Assembly (NCBI RefSeq): GCF_035751725.1
Contig: NZ_CP142104.1
Location: forward strand, 868,001 to 932,000
Length of the DNA: 64,000 nt
Source: Pseudomonas frederiksbergensis
Lineage (GTDB): Bacteria > Pseudomonadota > Gammaproteobacteria > Pseudomonadales > Pseudomonadaceae
Direction: 5' to 3'
Under the pieces are notes generated by a model. It ran no database searches and had not been told where the DNA came from. It saw nothing but the letters and a program-made list of their open reading frames with translations. The translations under genes and the position numbers were made by a program. Positions 23,876 to 32,987 of the stretch are shown piece by piece; position 1 is the stretch's first letter, and every line of letters starts with the position of its first letter.

Positions 23876-24724
23876 TCAGAGGCTCAAGCGCATCGACAGA
23901 TCAACCGCCTTGACATCCTTGGTCATCGCACCGATAGAGATGTAGTCGACTCCGGTCTCGGCAATCGGCCGCAACGTGTTTTCGTTGATGCCCCCGCTGG
24001 CTTCCAGCCTCGCCTTGCCGCCGTTCAGGCGTACCGCTTCGCGCATATCGTCCAGGCTCAGTTCGTCGAGCATGATGATGTCGGCACCGGCCGCCAGTGC
24101 TTCTTTCAGTTCCGCCAGGCTTTCCACTTCGACTTCCACCGGTTTGCCCGGTGCGATCTGGTGGGCGGCGCTGATGGCCTGGGCAATCCCGCCGCAAGCG
24201 GCAATGTGGTTTTCCTTGATCAGGAACGCGTCATACAGGCCGATGCGGTGGTTATGGCAGCCGCCGCAGGTCACGGCATATTTTTGCGCCAGGCGTAGCC
24301 CCGGCAGGGTTTTGCGAGTGTCCAGCAGCTTGACCTGGGTATCGGCGACGAAGTCGGCCAGGTAGCGAGCCCGGGTGGCGACGCCTGACAGTAACTGCAG
24401 GAAATTCAGCGCGCTGCGTTCGCCTGTCAGCAGTGAGCGGGCCGGGCCTTCGAGGTGGAACAACGCCTGGTCAGGGTTCACGCGGTCGCCGTCGTGTACT
24501 TGCCAATGCACCGCGACACGCGGGTCCAGCTGCCGGAACACTGTATCGACCCAGGCCGTGCCGCTGATGATTGCGGCTTCACGGGTAATGATGGTGGCCT
24601 TGGCCAGGCGTTCGGCGGGGATCAGTTGCGCAGTGATGTCGCCGCTGCCGATGTCTTCCAAAAGCGCGCGGCGCACGTTGGCTTCGATTTCGGCGGTCAG
24701 GTCGGCGAGACGTAGATTCGGCAT
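23876..24724 (-). CDS. nadC: Nicotinate-nucleotide pyrophosphorylase (quinolinate phosphoribosyltransferase)
   Basis: The 282-residue enzyme converts quinolinate and PRPP to nicotinate mononucleotide in de novo NAD synthesis. It starts [21 protein letters not shown] and shows [48 protein letters not shown], and EASGGIN near the C-terminus. An upstream in-frame ATG (24742) adds six residues without support. It is divergent from the DUF1631 gene, as in P. aeruginosa. Confidence 0.97.
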   Translation of the reverse strand: MPNLRLADLTAEIEANVRRALLEDIGSGDITAQLIPAERLAKATIITREAAIISGTAWVDTVFRQLDPRVAVHWQVHDGDRVNPDQALFHLEGPARSLLTGERSALNFLQLLSGVATRARYLADFVADTQVKLLDTRKTLPGLRLAQKYAVTCGGCHNHRIGLYDAFLIKENHIAACGGIAQAISAAHQIAPGKPVEVEVESLAELKEALAAGADIIMLDELSLDDMREAVRLNGGKARLEASGGINENTLRPIAETGVDYISIGAMTKDVKAVDLSMRLSL

Positions 24725-24957
24725 AACGGGCTCCACAAACAAAGTGGCCGGATTATATCCGCTTGGGACTTGTTGGCTTGCATTTGGTCGCCTGCCCGCA
24801 ACATTTACCCGAATAGCAGGTCTTTTATTGCGATCTCTTTGAGCCGGTTCACAGAGTCCTCTGGTGCGACGAGTTCTTTTTACCCGATAATCCGCCTTTC
24901 GATTGACGTCATGAGTTTGACGTCGCGAACCGAAGAATGCCGTTTCAGGAGGCCAGG

Positions 24958-27168
24958 ATGCACAACGACGGGAATGTAGTGCCTTTGCATAAAGTGCCTA
25001 CCGACCAGGCGAATCGTTCGCCGCTCGCCCGCCTGCCTGTGATTCTGCTTCAGGTCCGCGACAAGGCCGCGCAGCAATTGCGCGTTGGTTTGCAGGGCCT
25101 GTTCGATAACGCCGATGACACCTTGTTCGAAATGGCCGACCGGGCGCGCAACGACATCGAGCAGAATCTGTACTTCGAAGCGATGCGCGACTTGCGGTTG
25201 AAGCGAAAGAGTATCGAGCGTGAGTTCCTCGAGCAGTTTTTCGAGGCCTTTGTCAGTCTTGCCCAATATGACCTGACCCAGGCAACCCTGGCACCCGTGC
25301 TGGGCTCCCTGCCGAGCCAGCCGAACCATGACGAGCTTGAACGCCGCCTGGCGGTGGAGACCATGGTCGCCCGGGTGCTTAGCCGCGACGGTGTATCGCT
25401 CGATCAACTGACGGCGCGGCTCGGCGTATTGCTGGACCGGCCCTTGACCAACCAGCAGAACCCCTTGAGTCCGGCACTGTTGTGCGAGCATTTTCTCCAG
25501 GCCGGGCGCAACCTGGGCGTGGGGATCAAGGTCAAGCTGATCCTGCTCAAGCTTTTCGAACGTTACGTACTCAGTGAATGCGATCAGTTCTATGCGGAGG
25601 CCAATCAGTTGCTGGCCGCGACGGGCGTGTTGCCGGACCTCAAGGTCTCACCGTCGCGACGGGCGTCGGATCGTGTCGAGGAAGTGACCCGACCCAACGT
25701 CGATGGCGCCGCCAGGCCTAGGGCCGATGAGGTCGACGACAGCGTCCAGGAGGTTTTCGCCGCGTTGCAGAAGTTGCTGGTCCAGGTGCGCGGCAGCGTT
25801 GCGCCGACCCTGGAACCCAGCGTGCCAGCCCAGCCGATCTCGACACGGGACCTGCTGCGACTGTTGTCTCACCTACAGCAGTACGTACCGTCGCCCACCG
25901 TTCAGGATGACTTCGACCTGCGCAGTCAACTCGAACAGCTGCTGACCCGTGTCAGTGTCAAGAGCGGCAGGTCCCGGGTCGTCGATGGTGCTGATGAAGA
26001 CGTGATCAACCTGATCGCGATGATGTTCGAATTCATTCTCGACGACCATAACTTGCCGGACTCGCTCAAGGCCTTGATCGGTCGACTGCAGATTCCCATG
26101 CTCAAGGTCGCGGTACAGGACAAGAGTTTTTTCAGCCGCGGCAACCATCCGGCCCGTCGGTTGCTCAACGAAATTGCCGCGGCAGCGATGGGTTGGGGCG
26201 ATTGCGACGATCATCAGCGCGACAGCCTATACCTGCGCATCGAGCAAGTCGTGCAGCGCTTGTTGAATGACTTCGTCGACGATCCGGCGATCTTTTCCGA
26301 AGTGTTGGCCGACTTCCTGGCGTTCACCAGCGACGAACGCCGTCGCAGCGAACTGCTGGAACAACGCATCCGCGACGCTGAAGAAGGCCGCGCCAAGGCC
26401 GAACTGGCCCGGCAGCGAGTGGAAGGGGCGCTGAACCAGGTCATGCTGGGCAAGGTCTTGCCCCAGGCGGTGGTGGATTTTGTGCAGCAGGCCTGGAGCC
26501 AGGTGTTGTTGCTGACCGGTTTCAAGCATGGCGAGCAATCAGCCGAATGGCAGGCCGACGTGTTGACCCTCGAACAATTGGTCTGGAGTGTCCAACACCA
26601 CGAAGAATCCGATGCGGGTCTGCGCTTGCTGGCGATGGTGCCGGAGCTGCTCAAGGCCTTGCGCGAAGGCTTGAGCCGTTCGGCATTCGATCCGTTTGCC
26701 ACCAGCGAATTCTTCAGCGAGCTGGAAGTGCTCCATGTCCAGGCGCTCCAACGGCTGGGCCAGGCAACCGAGCAGGCGCAGCCGGCGGATTCGCCGGTGC
26801 TGGTCGAGGTGGTGGAGCCCATCGTCCTGCGAACCACGCCGAAAACGCCGACTGACGAACCGACCGTGCGCTTGCCTGCCGATGACGTTGGCCTGATCCA
26901 GGTCGATCAGCTGCGCCTGGGAAGCTGGGTCGAATTCCAGGAGGACGAAGACAACAATCTTCGGTGCAAGCTCGCGGCCATCATCCAGGCCACCGGCAAG
27001 TTTGTCTTCGTCAACCGCACCGGTCTCAAGGTCCTGGAGCACAGCCGCACCAGCCTGGCGTTGGAGTTCCGCCGAGGCGCGGCGCGATTGCTGGACGACA
27101 CCCTGCTGTTCGACCGGGCGCTGGAGTCCGTGCTCGGCAACCTGCGCCAGCTCAATCGCGGCAAGTGA
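24958..27168 (+). CDS. DUF1631 family protein
   Basis: The 736-residue soluble protein of unknown function corresponds by position to the gene between nadC and ampD in P. aeruginosa. Largely helical; features include [39 protein letters not shown] and a conserved C-terminal module [22 protein letters not shown] (PilZ-like strand pattern) at about 655-700. No signal peptide. ATG 24958 follows AGGAGG; an upstream ATG at 24937 lacks one. A c-di-GMP link through the C-terminal segment is only a suggestion. Confidence 0.9.
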   Translation: MHNDGNVVPLHKVPTDQANRSPLARLPVILLQVRDKAAQQLRVGLQGLFDNADDTLFEMADRARNDIEQNLYFEAMRDLRLKRKSIEREFLEQFFEAFVSLAQYDLTQATLAPVLGSLPSQPNHDELERRLAVETMVARVLSRDGVSLDQLTARLGVLLDRPLTNQQNPLSPALLCEHFLQAGRNLGVGIKVKLILLKLFERYVLSECDQFYAEANQLLAATGVLPDLKVSPSRRASDRVEEVTRPNVDGAARPRADEVDDSVQEVFAALQKLLVQVRGSVAPTLEPSVPAQPISTRDLLRLLSHLQQYVPSPTVQDDFDLRSQLEQLLTRVSVKSGRSRVVDGADEDVINLIAMMFEFILDDHNLPDSLKALIGRLQIPMLKVAVQDKSFFSRGNHPARRLLNEIAAAAMGWGDCDDHQRDSLYLRIEQVVQRLLNDFVDDPAIFSEVLADFLAFTSDERRRSELLEQRIRDAEEGRAKAELARQRVEGALNQVMLGKVLPQAVVDFVQQAWSQVLLLTGFKHGEQSAEWQADVLTLEQLVWSVQHHEESDAGLRLLAMVPELLKALREGLSRSAFDPFATSEFFSELEVLHVQALQRLGQATEQAQPADSPVLVEVVEPIVLRTTPKTPTDEPTVRLPADDVGLIQVDQLRLGSWVEFQEDEDNNLRCKLAAIIQATGKFVFVNRTGLKVLEHSRTSLALEFRRGAARLLDDTLLFDRALESVLGNLRQLNRGK

Positions 27169-27232
27169 TCGCGCAGCCAAGGCCGATCGCGGCATACTGA
27201 CGGTCTTCACCGTCGTCATCGAAGGAACCTGT

Positions 27233-27793
27233 ATGCAGCTGGACTCCGCGAGCGGTTGGTGCGATGGCGTGCGTCATTGCCCATCACCCAATTTCAATGC
27301 GCGCCCCGAGGGTGAAATCTCCCTGCTGGTCATCCACAACATCAGCTTGCCGCCGGCACAGTTCGCCACGGGCAAAGTGCAGGAATTTTTCCAGAATCGC
27401 CTGGATGTCACGGAACATCCCTACTTTGCCGGTATTGCAGACCTGCGCGTCTCTGCGCATTTCCTGATCGAACGTGACGGCGCGGTAACCCAGTTTGTCT
27501 CTTGTCTTGATCGTGCGTGGCACGCGGGCGTCTCGTGTTTCGAAGGGCGGGAGACGTGTAACGATTTTTCCATAGGCATCGAGCTCGAAGGCACCGATGA
27601 TCTGCCATTCACCGATGCGCAATATGCTGTCCTGGTGGACCTGACCCGGCAGTTGCAAAAGGCGTTCGCGGCGATCACGGTGCAGCGCATTTGCGGGCAC
27701 AGCGACATCGCGCCGGGACGCAAGACCGATCCGGGACCGGCATTCGACTGGGCGCGCTATCGTGCGGCCCTGACAGAAGGGGAAGAACAATGA
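27233..27793 (+). CDS. ampD: 1,6-anhydro-N-acetylmuramyl-L-alanine amidase AmpD
   Basis: The 186-residue cytoplasmic zinc amidase cleaves anhydro-muropeptides during peptidoglycan recycling, and its loss derepresses ampC beta-lactamase in relatives. Zinc ligands are visible as His35 (VIHNISLPP), His156 (GHSDIAPGRKTDPGP) and Asp166. ATG 27233 has GGAAC upstream. Its stop overlaps the ampE start by 4 bp. Confidence 0.96.
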   Translation: MQLDSASGWCDGVRHCPSPNFNARPEGEISLLVIHNISLPPAQFATGKVQEFFQNRLDVTEHPYFAGIADLRVSAHFLIERDGAVTQFVSCLDRAWHAGVSCFEGRETCNDFSIGIELEGTDDLPFTDAQYAVLVDLTRQLQKAFAAITVQRICGHSDIAPGRKTDPGPAFDWARYRAALTEGEEQ

Positions 27794-28626
27794 GTTTTCT
27801 GGTGTTGCTGCTGGCGGTCTGGATCGAGAAGTTCTCGGCCTTGCGCCAGCGGATCCAGCGTGATGGCGGCTGGCTGGGCGAGCTGAACAAGCTCGAGGCG
27901 CGTCCGCGCTGGGTCAATCGCCCCTGGCTGGTGCTTGTGGTGACGGTCCTGCTGCCAGTGTCGCTGTTGGCGTTGCTGCTCTGGGTACTGGAGCCGGTAG
28001 CCTATGGTTTGCTGGCATTGCCGATACATCTGATTGTGGTGATCTACAGCCTGGGGCGTGGCGATCTGTTGGCTGATCTCGGGCCGTTTCGCGATGCATG
28101 GCGACGTGAAGACCTGCAAGCGGCGACCCACGTGGCCAAGCGTGACTTGAACATCGATGCCGACAATGGCGAGCAATTGCTGGGACGGGTCCAAGGGCAT
28201 CTGCTGTGGCAGGCGTACCAGAGCTTCTTCGCTGTTATCTTCTGGTACTTCCTGCTGGGCCCGGTCGCAGCGCTGAGCTATCGATTGCTGGCGCTGGCCG
28301 CCGAGCACAGCCTGAACCCCGGCGTGGCCGAGCGGGCCGCGCAGTTGCGCCACGCCTTCGACTGGGTGCCAGTGCGGTTGCTGGCGGCGAGCTTCGCCCT
28401 GGTGGGCAACTTCGTCGCGGTCAGCCGGGTCATGCTGCATGAATTGCTGAACTGGAACATCAGCGCCGCCGACCTCATCGACAAGGTCGGGCTGGTGGCT
28501 GGCGAGATCCCAACCGCCGTCGTCGGGCCGGAAGGCATCAACACCCTGGATCGACTCTGGGAATTGCTGTTGCGCGCGGCAGTGCTCTGGTACGCCGGGT
28601 TTGCGTTGTGGACGGTGTTGGCCTGA
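27790..28626 (+). CDS. ampE: Regulatory signalling modulator protein AmpE
   Basis: The 278-residue inner-membrane protein of the ampDE operon begins MSFLVLLLAVWIEKFSALRQ, with hydrophobic segments at about 45-63, 68-85, 140-160 and 255-275. GPVAALSYRLL and DWVPVRLLAASFALVGNF are family-like. The ATG overlaps the ampD stop (ATGA), so translation is coupled. Its exact biochemical role is not established; it resembles CobD/CbiB-type proteins. Confidence 0.93.
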   Translation: MSFLVLLLAVWIEKFSALRQRIQRDGGWLGELNKLEARPRWVNRPWLVLVVTVLLPVSLLALLLWVLEPVAYGLLALPIHLIVVIYSLGRGDLLADLGPFRDAWRREDLQAATHVAKRDLNIDADNGEQLLGRVQGHLLWQAYQSFFAVIFWYFLLGPVAALSYRLLALAAEHSLNPGVAERAAQLRHAFDWVPVRLLAASFALVGNFVAVSRVMLHELLNWNISAADLIDKVGLVAGEIPTAVVGPEGINTLDRLWELLLRAAVLWYAGFALWTVLA

Positions 28627-28657
28627 CGCCCCGCACTTATCCTGGGCGTGCTTCGCA

Positions 28658-28683
28658 GGCCAGCGCAAGCAAGTTCGCTGGCC
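28658..28683 (+). repeat. REP-like hairpin after ampE
   Basis: GGCCAGCG (28658-28665) and CGCTGGCC (28676-28683) enclose a CAAGCAAGTT loop. It resembles the CAAGCAAGTTCGCTGGC repeat class frequent in fluorescent pseudomonads and may end ampDE transcripts. Confidence 0.6.
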
Positions 28684-28707
28684 ACGGATGGTGTGCCCTC
28701 GTTAACC

Positions 28708-28734
28708 TTAAGTTACAAATCTCTCCGCCGATTT
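28708..28734 (+). promoter_or_regulatory. FliA (sigma-28) type promoter of the chemoreceptor
   Basis: TTAAGTTA, an 11-bp spacer and GCCGATTT match the flagellar sigma consensus (TAAAGTTT-N11-GCCGATAA) closely. It lies 93 bp upstream of the chemoreceptor start, with nothing else between, consistent with flagellar control of chemotaxis genes. Confidence 0.75.
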
Positions 28735-28826
28735 AGGCTATACAGGGACAGCGTCACGAATAGTGGCTTTGTGCTGTCTCCGTGCACGTGCGCATAACAA
28801 TAAGAACACTACCGGGAGACCTCCTT

Positions 28827-30857
28827 GTGAAGAGTTTGCTCTGGCCCGCCGTCGCCCTGATGAATCGCCTGAGCTTCGGCATGAAGTTCAGCCTGATCAG
28901 CGTCCTGTTCCTGCTGCCGATGCTGGTGACCAATTTTTTCCTGGTGCGTGATTCCTATCGGGAGTTCCAGGGCACGCAAGTGGAGCTGCAAAGCCTGGAC
29001 TTGCTGGGCAGCGGCCTGGCGCTGCGGCGCGACCTGGAGACGCTGAACAACCTGGTGCAGATCAACGCCAGCCTGGGTCAGTCCGGCAAGGCCGGCGACG
29101 TGGAAGCGAAGATCACCGCGCTCGAGCAAAAGGTGCTCGCACGGTTGCAAGGCATGACGGCCATGGCCATCGAGCCCGAGCACGTCAGCACCTTCGATGC
29201 CAAGCGCGACGAGATGATCGCCGCTTTCAAGGCCCAACAGGCCGAAAGCTCCCTGCAAAGCAAAAGTGCCTTGATTGGCAGTCTGCTCAACAACGCACAG
29301 ATATTCGGCCAGATCATCGCCAGTCAGGCGGGCCTGAGTCGTGACAACCAGGGTGACATCCGCCAGCTCAGCGAGTTGATCGTCGGTGTAACGCCCAAGG
29401 TCACCCAAATCCTCGGCGAGGGCCGTGCGTTGGGTGCTTCGTCGCTGGGGCTGGGCTTTCTCAATTCAGCGTCGAGTACCCGGTTCGAAGAGTTGTTGGT
29501 GCAGATCGAAAAGCTGCAGGGCGAATACGACCTGAAACTGCAAGACGCCCTGGGTTCGAGCTCGGCGGCTGGACAAGCGCTCGCCGATCCGGCCGCAGGC
29601 AGCAAGGGCACGCTCAAGCAGGCTGCGCAATTGATCGAAGATCAAGTGGTGATGGCCGACACGCTTGATGCTCCCTGGCCAGCATTTTTCGAACAGGTCA
29701 GCGGCCTGATGGAGCAGACCTACCGGCTCAACGAAGCGACCCTGGAATTTCTCGGTGTGCAATTGCAGCAGCGCCTGGGGCAGAACCGTAGCCACATGGT
29801 GTTGCAAGCCGTGGCGCTGGCAGCGGTGTTCTTGCTGATCTTCTATCTGTACGCCGGTTTCTACGCCTCGACGCGCACCACGCTCAAGCATCTGGGCGCG
29901 ATGATGGACAAAGTCGCGGCGGGGGACATGACGGTCAATTTCGTCGCCCGCAGCAAGGACGAGTTGGGCGAGTTGGGCGAGGTGTTCAATGGCACCGTGG
30001 CGAAGATCCATGACTTGATCGAACAGGTCGGCCACACCGTCGCCGAGGTCGAGCGCCAGGCCGGGCAGGTAGAAACGGTATCGGCCCAGAGCAATCAGGC
30101 CGTCGCCGGTCAACGCAGCCAGATCGAATTGGTTGCCACGGCGATGAACCAAATGTCCGCCACAGCCCAGGAAGTCGCCCGCAGCGCGGCGGCGGCGGTC
30201 AGCAGCGCCCACAGTGTGAACGACGAAACCCTGAGCGGGCGGGGATTGGTGGAGTCCCAGCAGGGCAGCATTGCGCGGCTCGCCAATGAAATCGACCAGT
30301 CAGTGCAAGTGATCAATCAACTGGCGACCGACAGTCAGGCGATCAGCCGCGTGCTGGAGGTGATCAAGAGCATTGCCGAACAAACCAACCTGTTGGCCCT
30401 CAACGCCGCCATCGAAGCCGCCCGGGCCGGCGAGCAAGGGCGCGGGTTTGCGGTGGTGGCCGACGAGGTGCGAACCCTGGCCAAGCGGACGCAGCAGTCG
30501 ACCGAAGAGATCGAAGCCATGATCAGTCGTCTGCATGGCGGGGTCGGTGCCGCCGTCAAGGCGATGGGCACCAGCCATGAGATGGCCAGCGGCACGGTCG
30601 GACAGTCGGAGAAGGTGCAGCAGGCCCTGGAAAACATTCTTGGTGCCGTCGGCATGATCGTCGACCAGAACCAGCAGATCGCCGCTGCGGTGGAGCAGCA
30701 GACCGCCGTTGCCCATGACATCGACCAGAACATCGTCGAGATCAACCGCGCCGGCGAACGCACCGCCGAAGGCGCCCACCAGACCGAAGACGCCAGCCGA
30801 GAACTGTCCGCCCAGGTGACGCAGCTCAAACAGTTGATCAATGCGTTCCGGGTTTAA
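28827..30857 (+). CDS. Methyl-accepting chemotaxis protein
   Basis: The 676-residue transducer has a first membrane segment (about 19-40), a large helical periplasmic sensor (41-323), a second membrane segment (324-345), HAMP (about 347-400) and the cytoplasmic signalling domain. The conserved tip [20 protein letters not shown] begins near residue 518, followed by [17 protein letters not shown]. The start is GTG with GGGAG upstream; ATG 28860 is an alternative. A FliA-type promoter precedes it. The ligand cannot be told from sequence. Confidence 0.93.
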   Translation: MKSLLWPAVALMNRLSFGMKFSLISVLFLLPMLVTNFFLVRDSYREFQGTQVELQSLDLLGSGLALRRDLETLNNLVQINASLGQSGKAGDVEAKITALEQKVLARLQGMTAMAIEPEHVSTFDAKRDEMIAAFKAQQAESSLQSKSALIGSLLNNAQIFGQIIASQAGLSRDNQGDIRQLSELIVGVTPKVTQILGEGRALGASSLGLGFLNSASSTRFEELLVQIEKLQGEYDLKLQDALGSSSAAGQALADPAAGSKGTLKQAAQLIEDQVVMADTLDAPWPAFFEQVSGLMEQTYRLNEATLEFLGVQLQQRLGQNRSHMVLQAVALAAVFLLIFYLYAGFYASTRTTLKHLGAMMDKVAAGDMTVNFVARSKDELGELGEVFNGTVAKIHDLIEQVGHTVAEVERQAGQVETVSAQSNQAVAGQRSQIELVATAMNQMSATAQEVARSAAAAVSSAHSVNDETLSGRGLVESQQGSIARLANEIDQSVQVINQLATDSQAISRVLEVIKSIAEQTNLLALNAAIEAARAGEQGRGFAVVADEVRTLAKRTQQSTEEIEAMISRLHGGVGAAVKAMGTSHEMASGTVGQSEKVQQALENILGAVGMIVDQNQQIAAAVEQQTAVAHDIDQNIVEINRAGERTAEGAHQTEDASRELSAQVTQLKQLINAFRV

Positions 30858-30878
30858 CCGCCAGGCTCATCACAAAAG

Positions 30879-30906
30879 CGTGTGGGAGCAAGCCCGCTCC
30901 CACACG
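30879..30906. repeat. REP hairpin between the chemoreceptor and tatD
   Basis: CGTGTGGGAGC (30879-30889) pairs with GCTCCCACACG (30896-30906). It is one of several GTGGGAGC-type REP elements in this window and may stop convergent transcripts. Confidence 0.75.
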
Positions 30907-30909
30907 AGT

Positions 30910-31686
30910 TCACCACTGGAACAGTTGGCGGGCGTTTGCCGTGCTGGCCTCGGCCAATCGCTCAGGCGTCACCGTCATGATCCCCGCCAGCGCTTCGCAG
31001 ATCGCCGGCAAATGGGCCGGGCTGTTGCGTTCGCCAGGAAACATCGCCGGAGCCATGTCTGGTGAGTCGGTCTCCAGCACCACCGCGTCCAACGGCAGTT
31101 TCGGCAGCACCCGGTGCATGCGCAGGGCCTGGGGCCAAGTAGCCGCGCCGCCAAGGCCGAGCTTGAAACCGAGCTTGATGTATTCGCGGGCCTCTTCGAA
31201 GCTTCCCGCGAAGGCGTGGATGATGCCGGCCCGCGCCGGGCAGATGCGCTTGAGCGTCGCGATCACGGCGGCATGGCTGCGGCGCACATGGATCAGCGCC
31301 GGCAGCTCGAACTCCATGGCCAGTTCCAGCTGCGCCTCGAACAGCGTTTGCTGCCGGTCGCGATCCAGGGACTCGATGTAATAGTCCAGGCCGATTTCCC
31401 CCACTGCGCACAACTGCCGGTGCCCGGCGAGGCGGTCCAGCCATTCACGCAACTGCGCGAGATCATTGTTGTGATGCTGATCGAGATACACCGGATGCAG
31501 GCCCGGCGCGGCGTACAGGTGAGGGTCGCTTTGGACTAAGTCCCAGACGCGCTGCCAATTGTCGCGATACACGCCCAGCACCACCATTTCCCGAACGCCC
31601 AAGGCGCGGCTTTTGGCCAGCAGCGCCGAGCGGTCCGCGTCGAAATCCGGGAAATCCAAGTGAGTATGGGTGTCGATCAACTGCAT
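30910..31686 (-). CDS. TatD family metal-dependent hydrolase
   Basis: The 258-residue TIM-barrel hydrolase has metal ligands in DTHTHLDFPDF, AVGEIGLDYY, ALIHVRRSH, IIHAFAGS and LETDSPDM. Relatives are 3'-5' exonucleases or D-aminoacyl-tRNA deacylases. ATG 31686 puts the DTHTH motif at the N-terminus; an upstream in-frame start would add 27 unconserved residues overlapping the cra stop. It lies downstream of cra on the same strand, 16 bp away, so it is probably cotranscribed. Confidence 0.9.
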   Translation of the reverse strand: MQLIDTHTHLDFPDFDADRSALLAKSRALGVREMVVLGVYRDNWQRVWDLVQSDPHLYAAPGLHPVYLDQHHNNDLAQLREWLDRLAGHRQLCAVGEIGLDYYIESLDRDRQQTLFEAQLELAMEFELPALIHVRRSHAAVIATLKRICPARAGIIHAFAGSFEEAREYIKLGFKLGLGGAATWPQALRMHRVLPKLPLDAVVLETDSPDMAPAMFPGERNSPAHLPAICEALAGIMTVTPERLAEASTANARQLFQW

Positions 31687-31702
31687 AACCGGACCCCGAA
31701 CC

Positions 31703-32698
31703 TCAGCCTTGGTGAATGCGCTGCTTGAACGTCCGCGCAATCGCCTGGACGCCGGGTTGATAGACATCGTTTTCGATGGCCGTCAGCGCCAGTTCCAACG
31801 CTTTGTCGGCGATCAGTTGGTGCTGTTGGGACATGGCATTGACTGGCAGCGGCAGGAAATCCAGCAGTTGCGTGTCGCCAAACGTGCCCAGGCGCAGTGG
31901 ACGCGCCTTGAGCGGAAAATCATGCAGGGCATCGAACACCCCTTGCAGCAGCACGTATGAGGTGGTGATCAGCGCGTCGGGCAAATGGCCCAGGCGCGCG
32001 AGCATTTCGTCCATCAACTGGCGACCGCATTCACGGCTGAACGATTCGCCATGTTCGATCAGAACCTGACCTTCGAAGCCTTCCAACGCTTCGCGGAAAC
32101 CCGCGGTCCGCTCCTGGCTGATGCTCAGTTCGGGGCGGGCGCTGATCAGGGCGATCTGCCGAGGGTTCGTCTCCAGGAGGCTGCGGGTCAGTTGCAGGCT
32201 GGCCTGGCGGTCATCGCTGATCACCGAGCAGAAATGCGCCGGCTCCATCACCCGGTCGATGGCGATGATCGGGATGCCCTTGGCCTGCAACTGGCGATAA
32301 CTGTCATCGTCGGCGGGCAGGCAACTGGCGACGATCAGCGCATCGCAGCGCCGGGCACGGAACAGTTGCAGCAGTTGGCGCTCGCTGTCGGGCGCATCAT
32401 CGGAACTGGCGATCAGCAACTGATAACCTCGGGCCCGGGCACCTTGTTCCAGCAGCTTGGCGATACGCGCGTAGCTGGGGTTCTCCAGGTCGGGCAGGAT
32501 GAACCCGAGCGTGCGGGTATGTCGGCTGCGCAGTCCGGCAGCCTGGGGATTGGGCGTGAAGCCATGCTCCTCGACCACCGCCCGCACCCGTTCGACGGTC
32601 GCGTTGCTGATGCGTTGCTGTTCGGCCTTGCCGTTGATGACGTAGCTGGCGGTGGTCACGGACACACCGGCAAGCTGTGCGATATCACTGAGTTTCAA
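31703..32698 (-). CDS. cra: LacI-family fructose-responsive regulator Cra/FruR
   Basis: The 331-residue repressor has an N-terminal LacI helix-turn-helix (LSDIAQLAGVSVTTASYVIN) and a periplasmic-binding-protein-like core (TLGFILPDLENPSYARI, IAIDRVMEPAHF, ALISARPELSISQERTAGF). In P. putida, Cra represses fruBKA and is released by fructose-1-phosphate. The start is TTG at 32698, with AAGGAAAA upstream and family length; a frame extension to 32746 has no homology. It is divergent from fruB, with a Cra operator between. Confidence 0.93.
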   Translation of the reverse strand: MKLSDIAQLAGVSVTTASYVINGKAEQQRISNATVERVRAVVEEHGFTPNPQAAGLRSRHTRTLGFILPDLENPSYARIAKLLEQGARARGYQLLIASSDDAPDSERQLLQLFRARRCDALIVASCLPADDDSYRQLQAKGIPIIAIDRVMEPAHFCSVISDDRQASLQLTRSLLETNPRQIALISARPELSISQERTAGFREALEGFEGQVLIEHGESFSRECGRQLMDEMLARLGHLPDALITTSYVLLQGVFDALHDFPLKARPLRLGTFGDTQLLDFLPLPVNAMSQQHQLIADKALELALTAIENDVYQPGVQAIARTFKQRIHQG

Positions 32699-32843
32699 CC
32701 CGGTTTTCCTTGTTTTTTCGAGTGTGCCCCGACAATGAAGACTCATCCTACCCGATTCGGATCGATGGTCACCCTACGGACGCTTTCGACAAGTTGCACT
32801 TCAAGGATGAGAGATTATCGAGTAACGTGCCAATCTTTCTAGA

Positions 32844-32855
32844 TTAAACGTTTCA
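32844..32855 (+). promoter_or_regulatory. Cra operator
   Basis: TTAAACGTTTCA, identical to the operator I recall for the P. putida fruB promoter, lies 133 bp before fruB and 146 bp before cra, so it could serve both divergent promoters. Confidence 0.85.
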
Positions 32856-32987
32856 GCAAGCGTATTTTCAAGGCTCTCAGGTTTTTGGTCGGAGCTGCCG
32901 CAATCCCGCCGGAAGCCGTTTTGCAACGCTAAGCTGATTCATTCAAAACAATACCTGGCGCCGACCGGACGCCAAAAAGGAGAAAGC

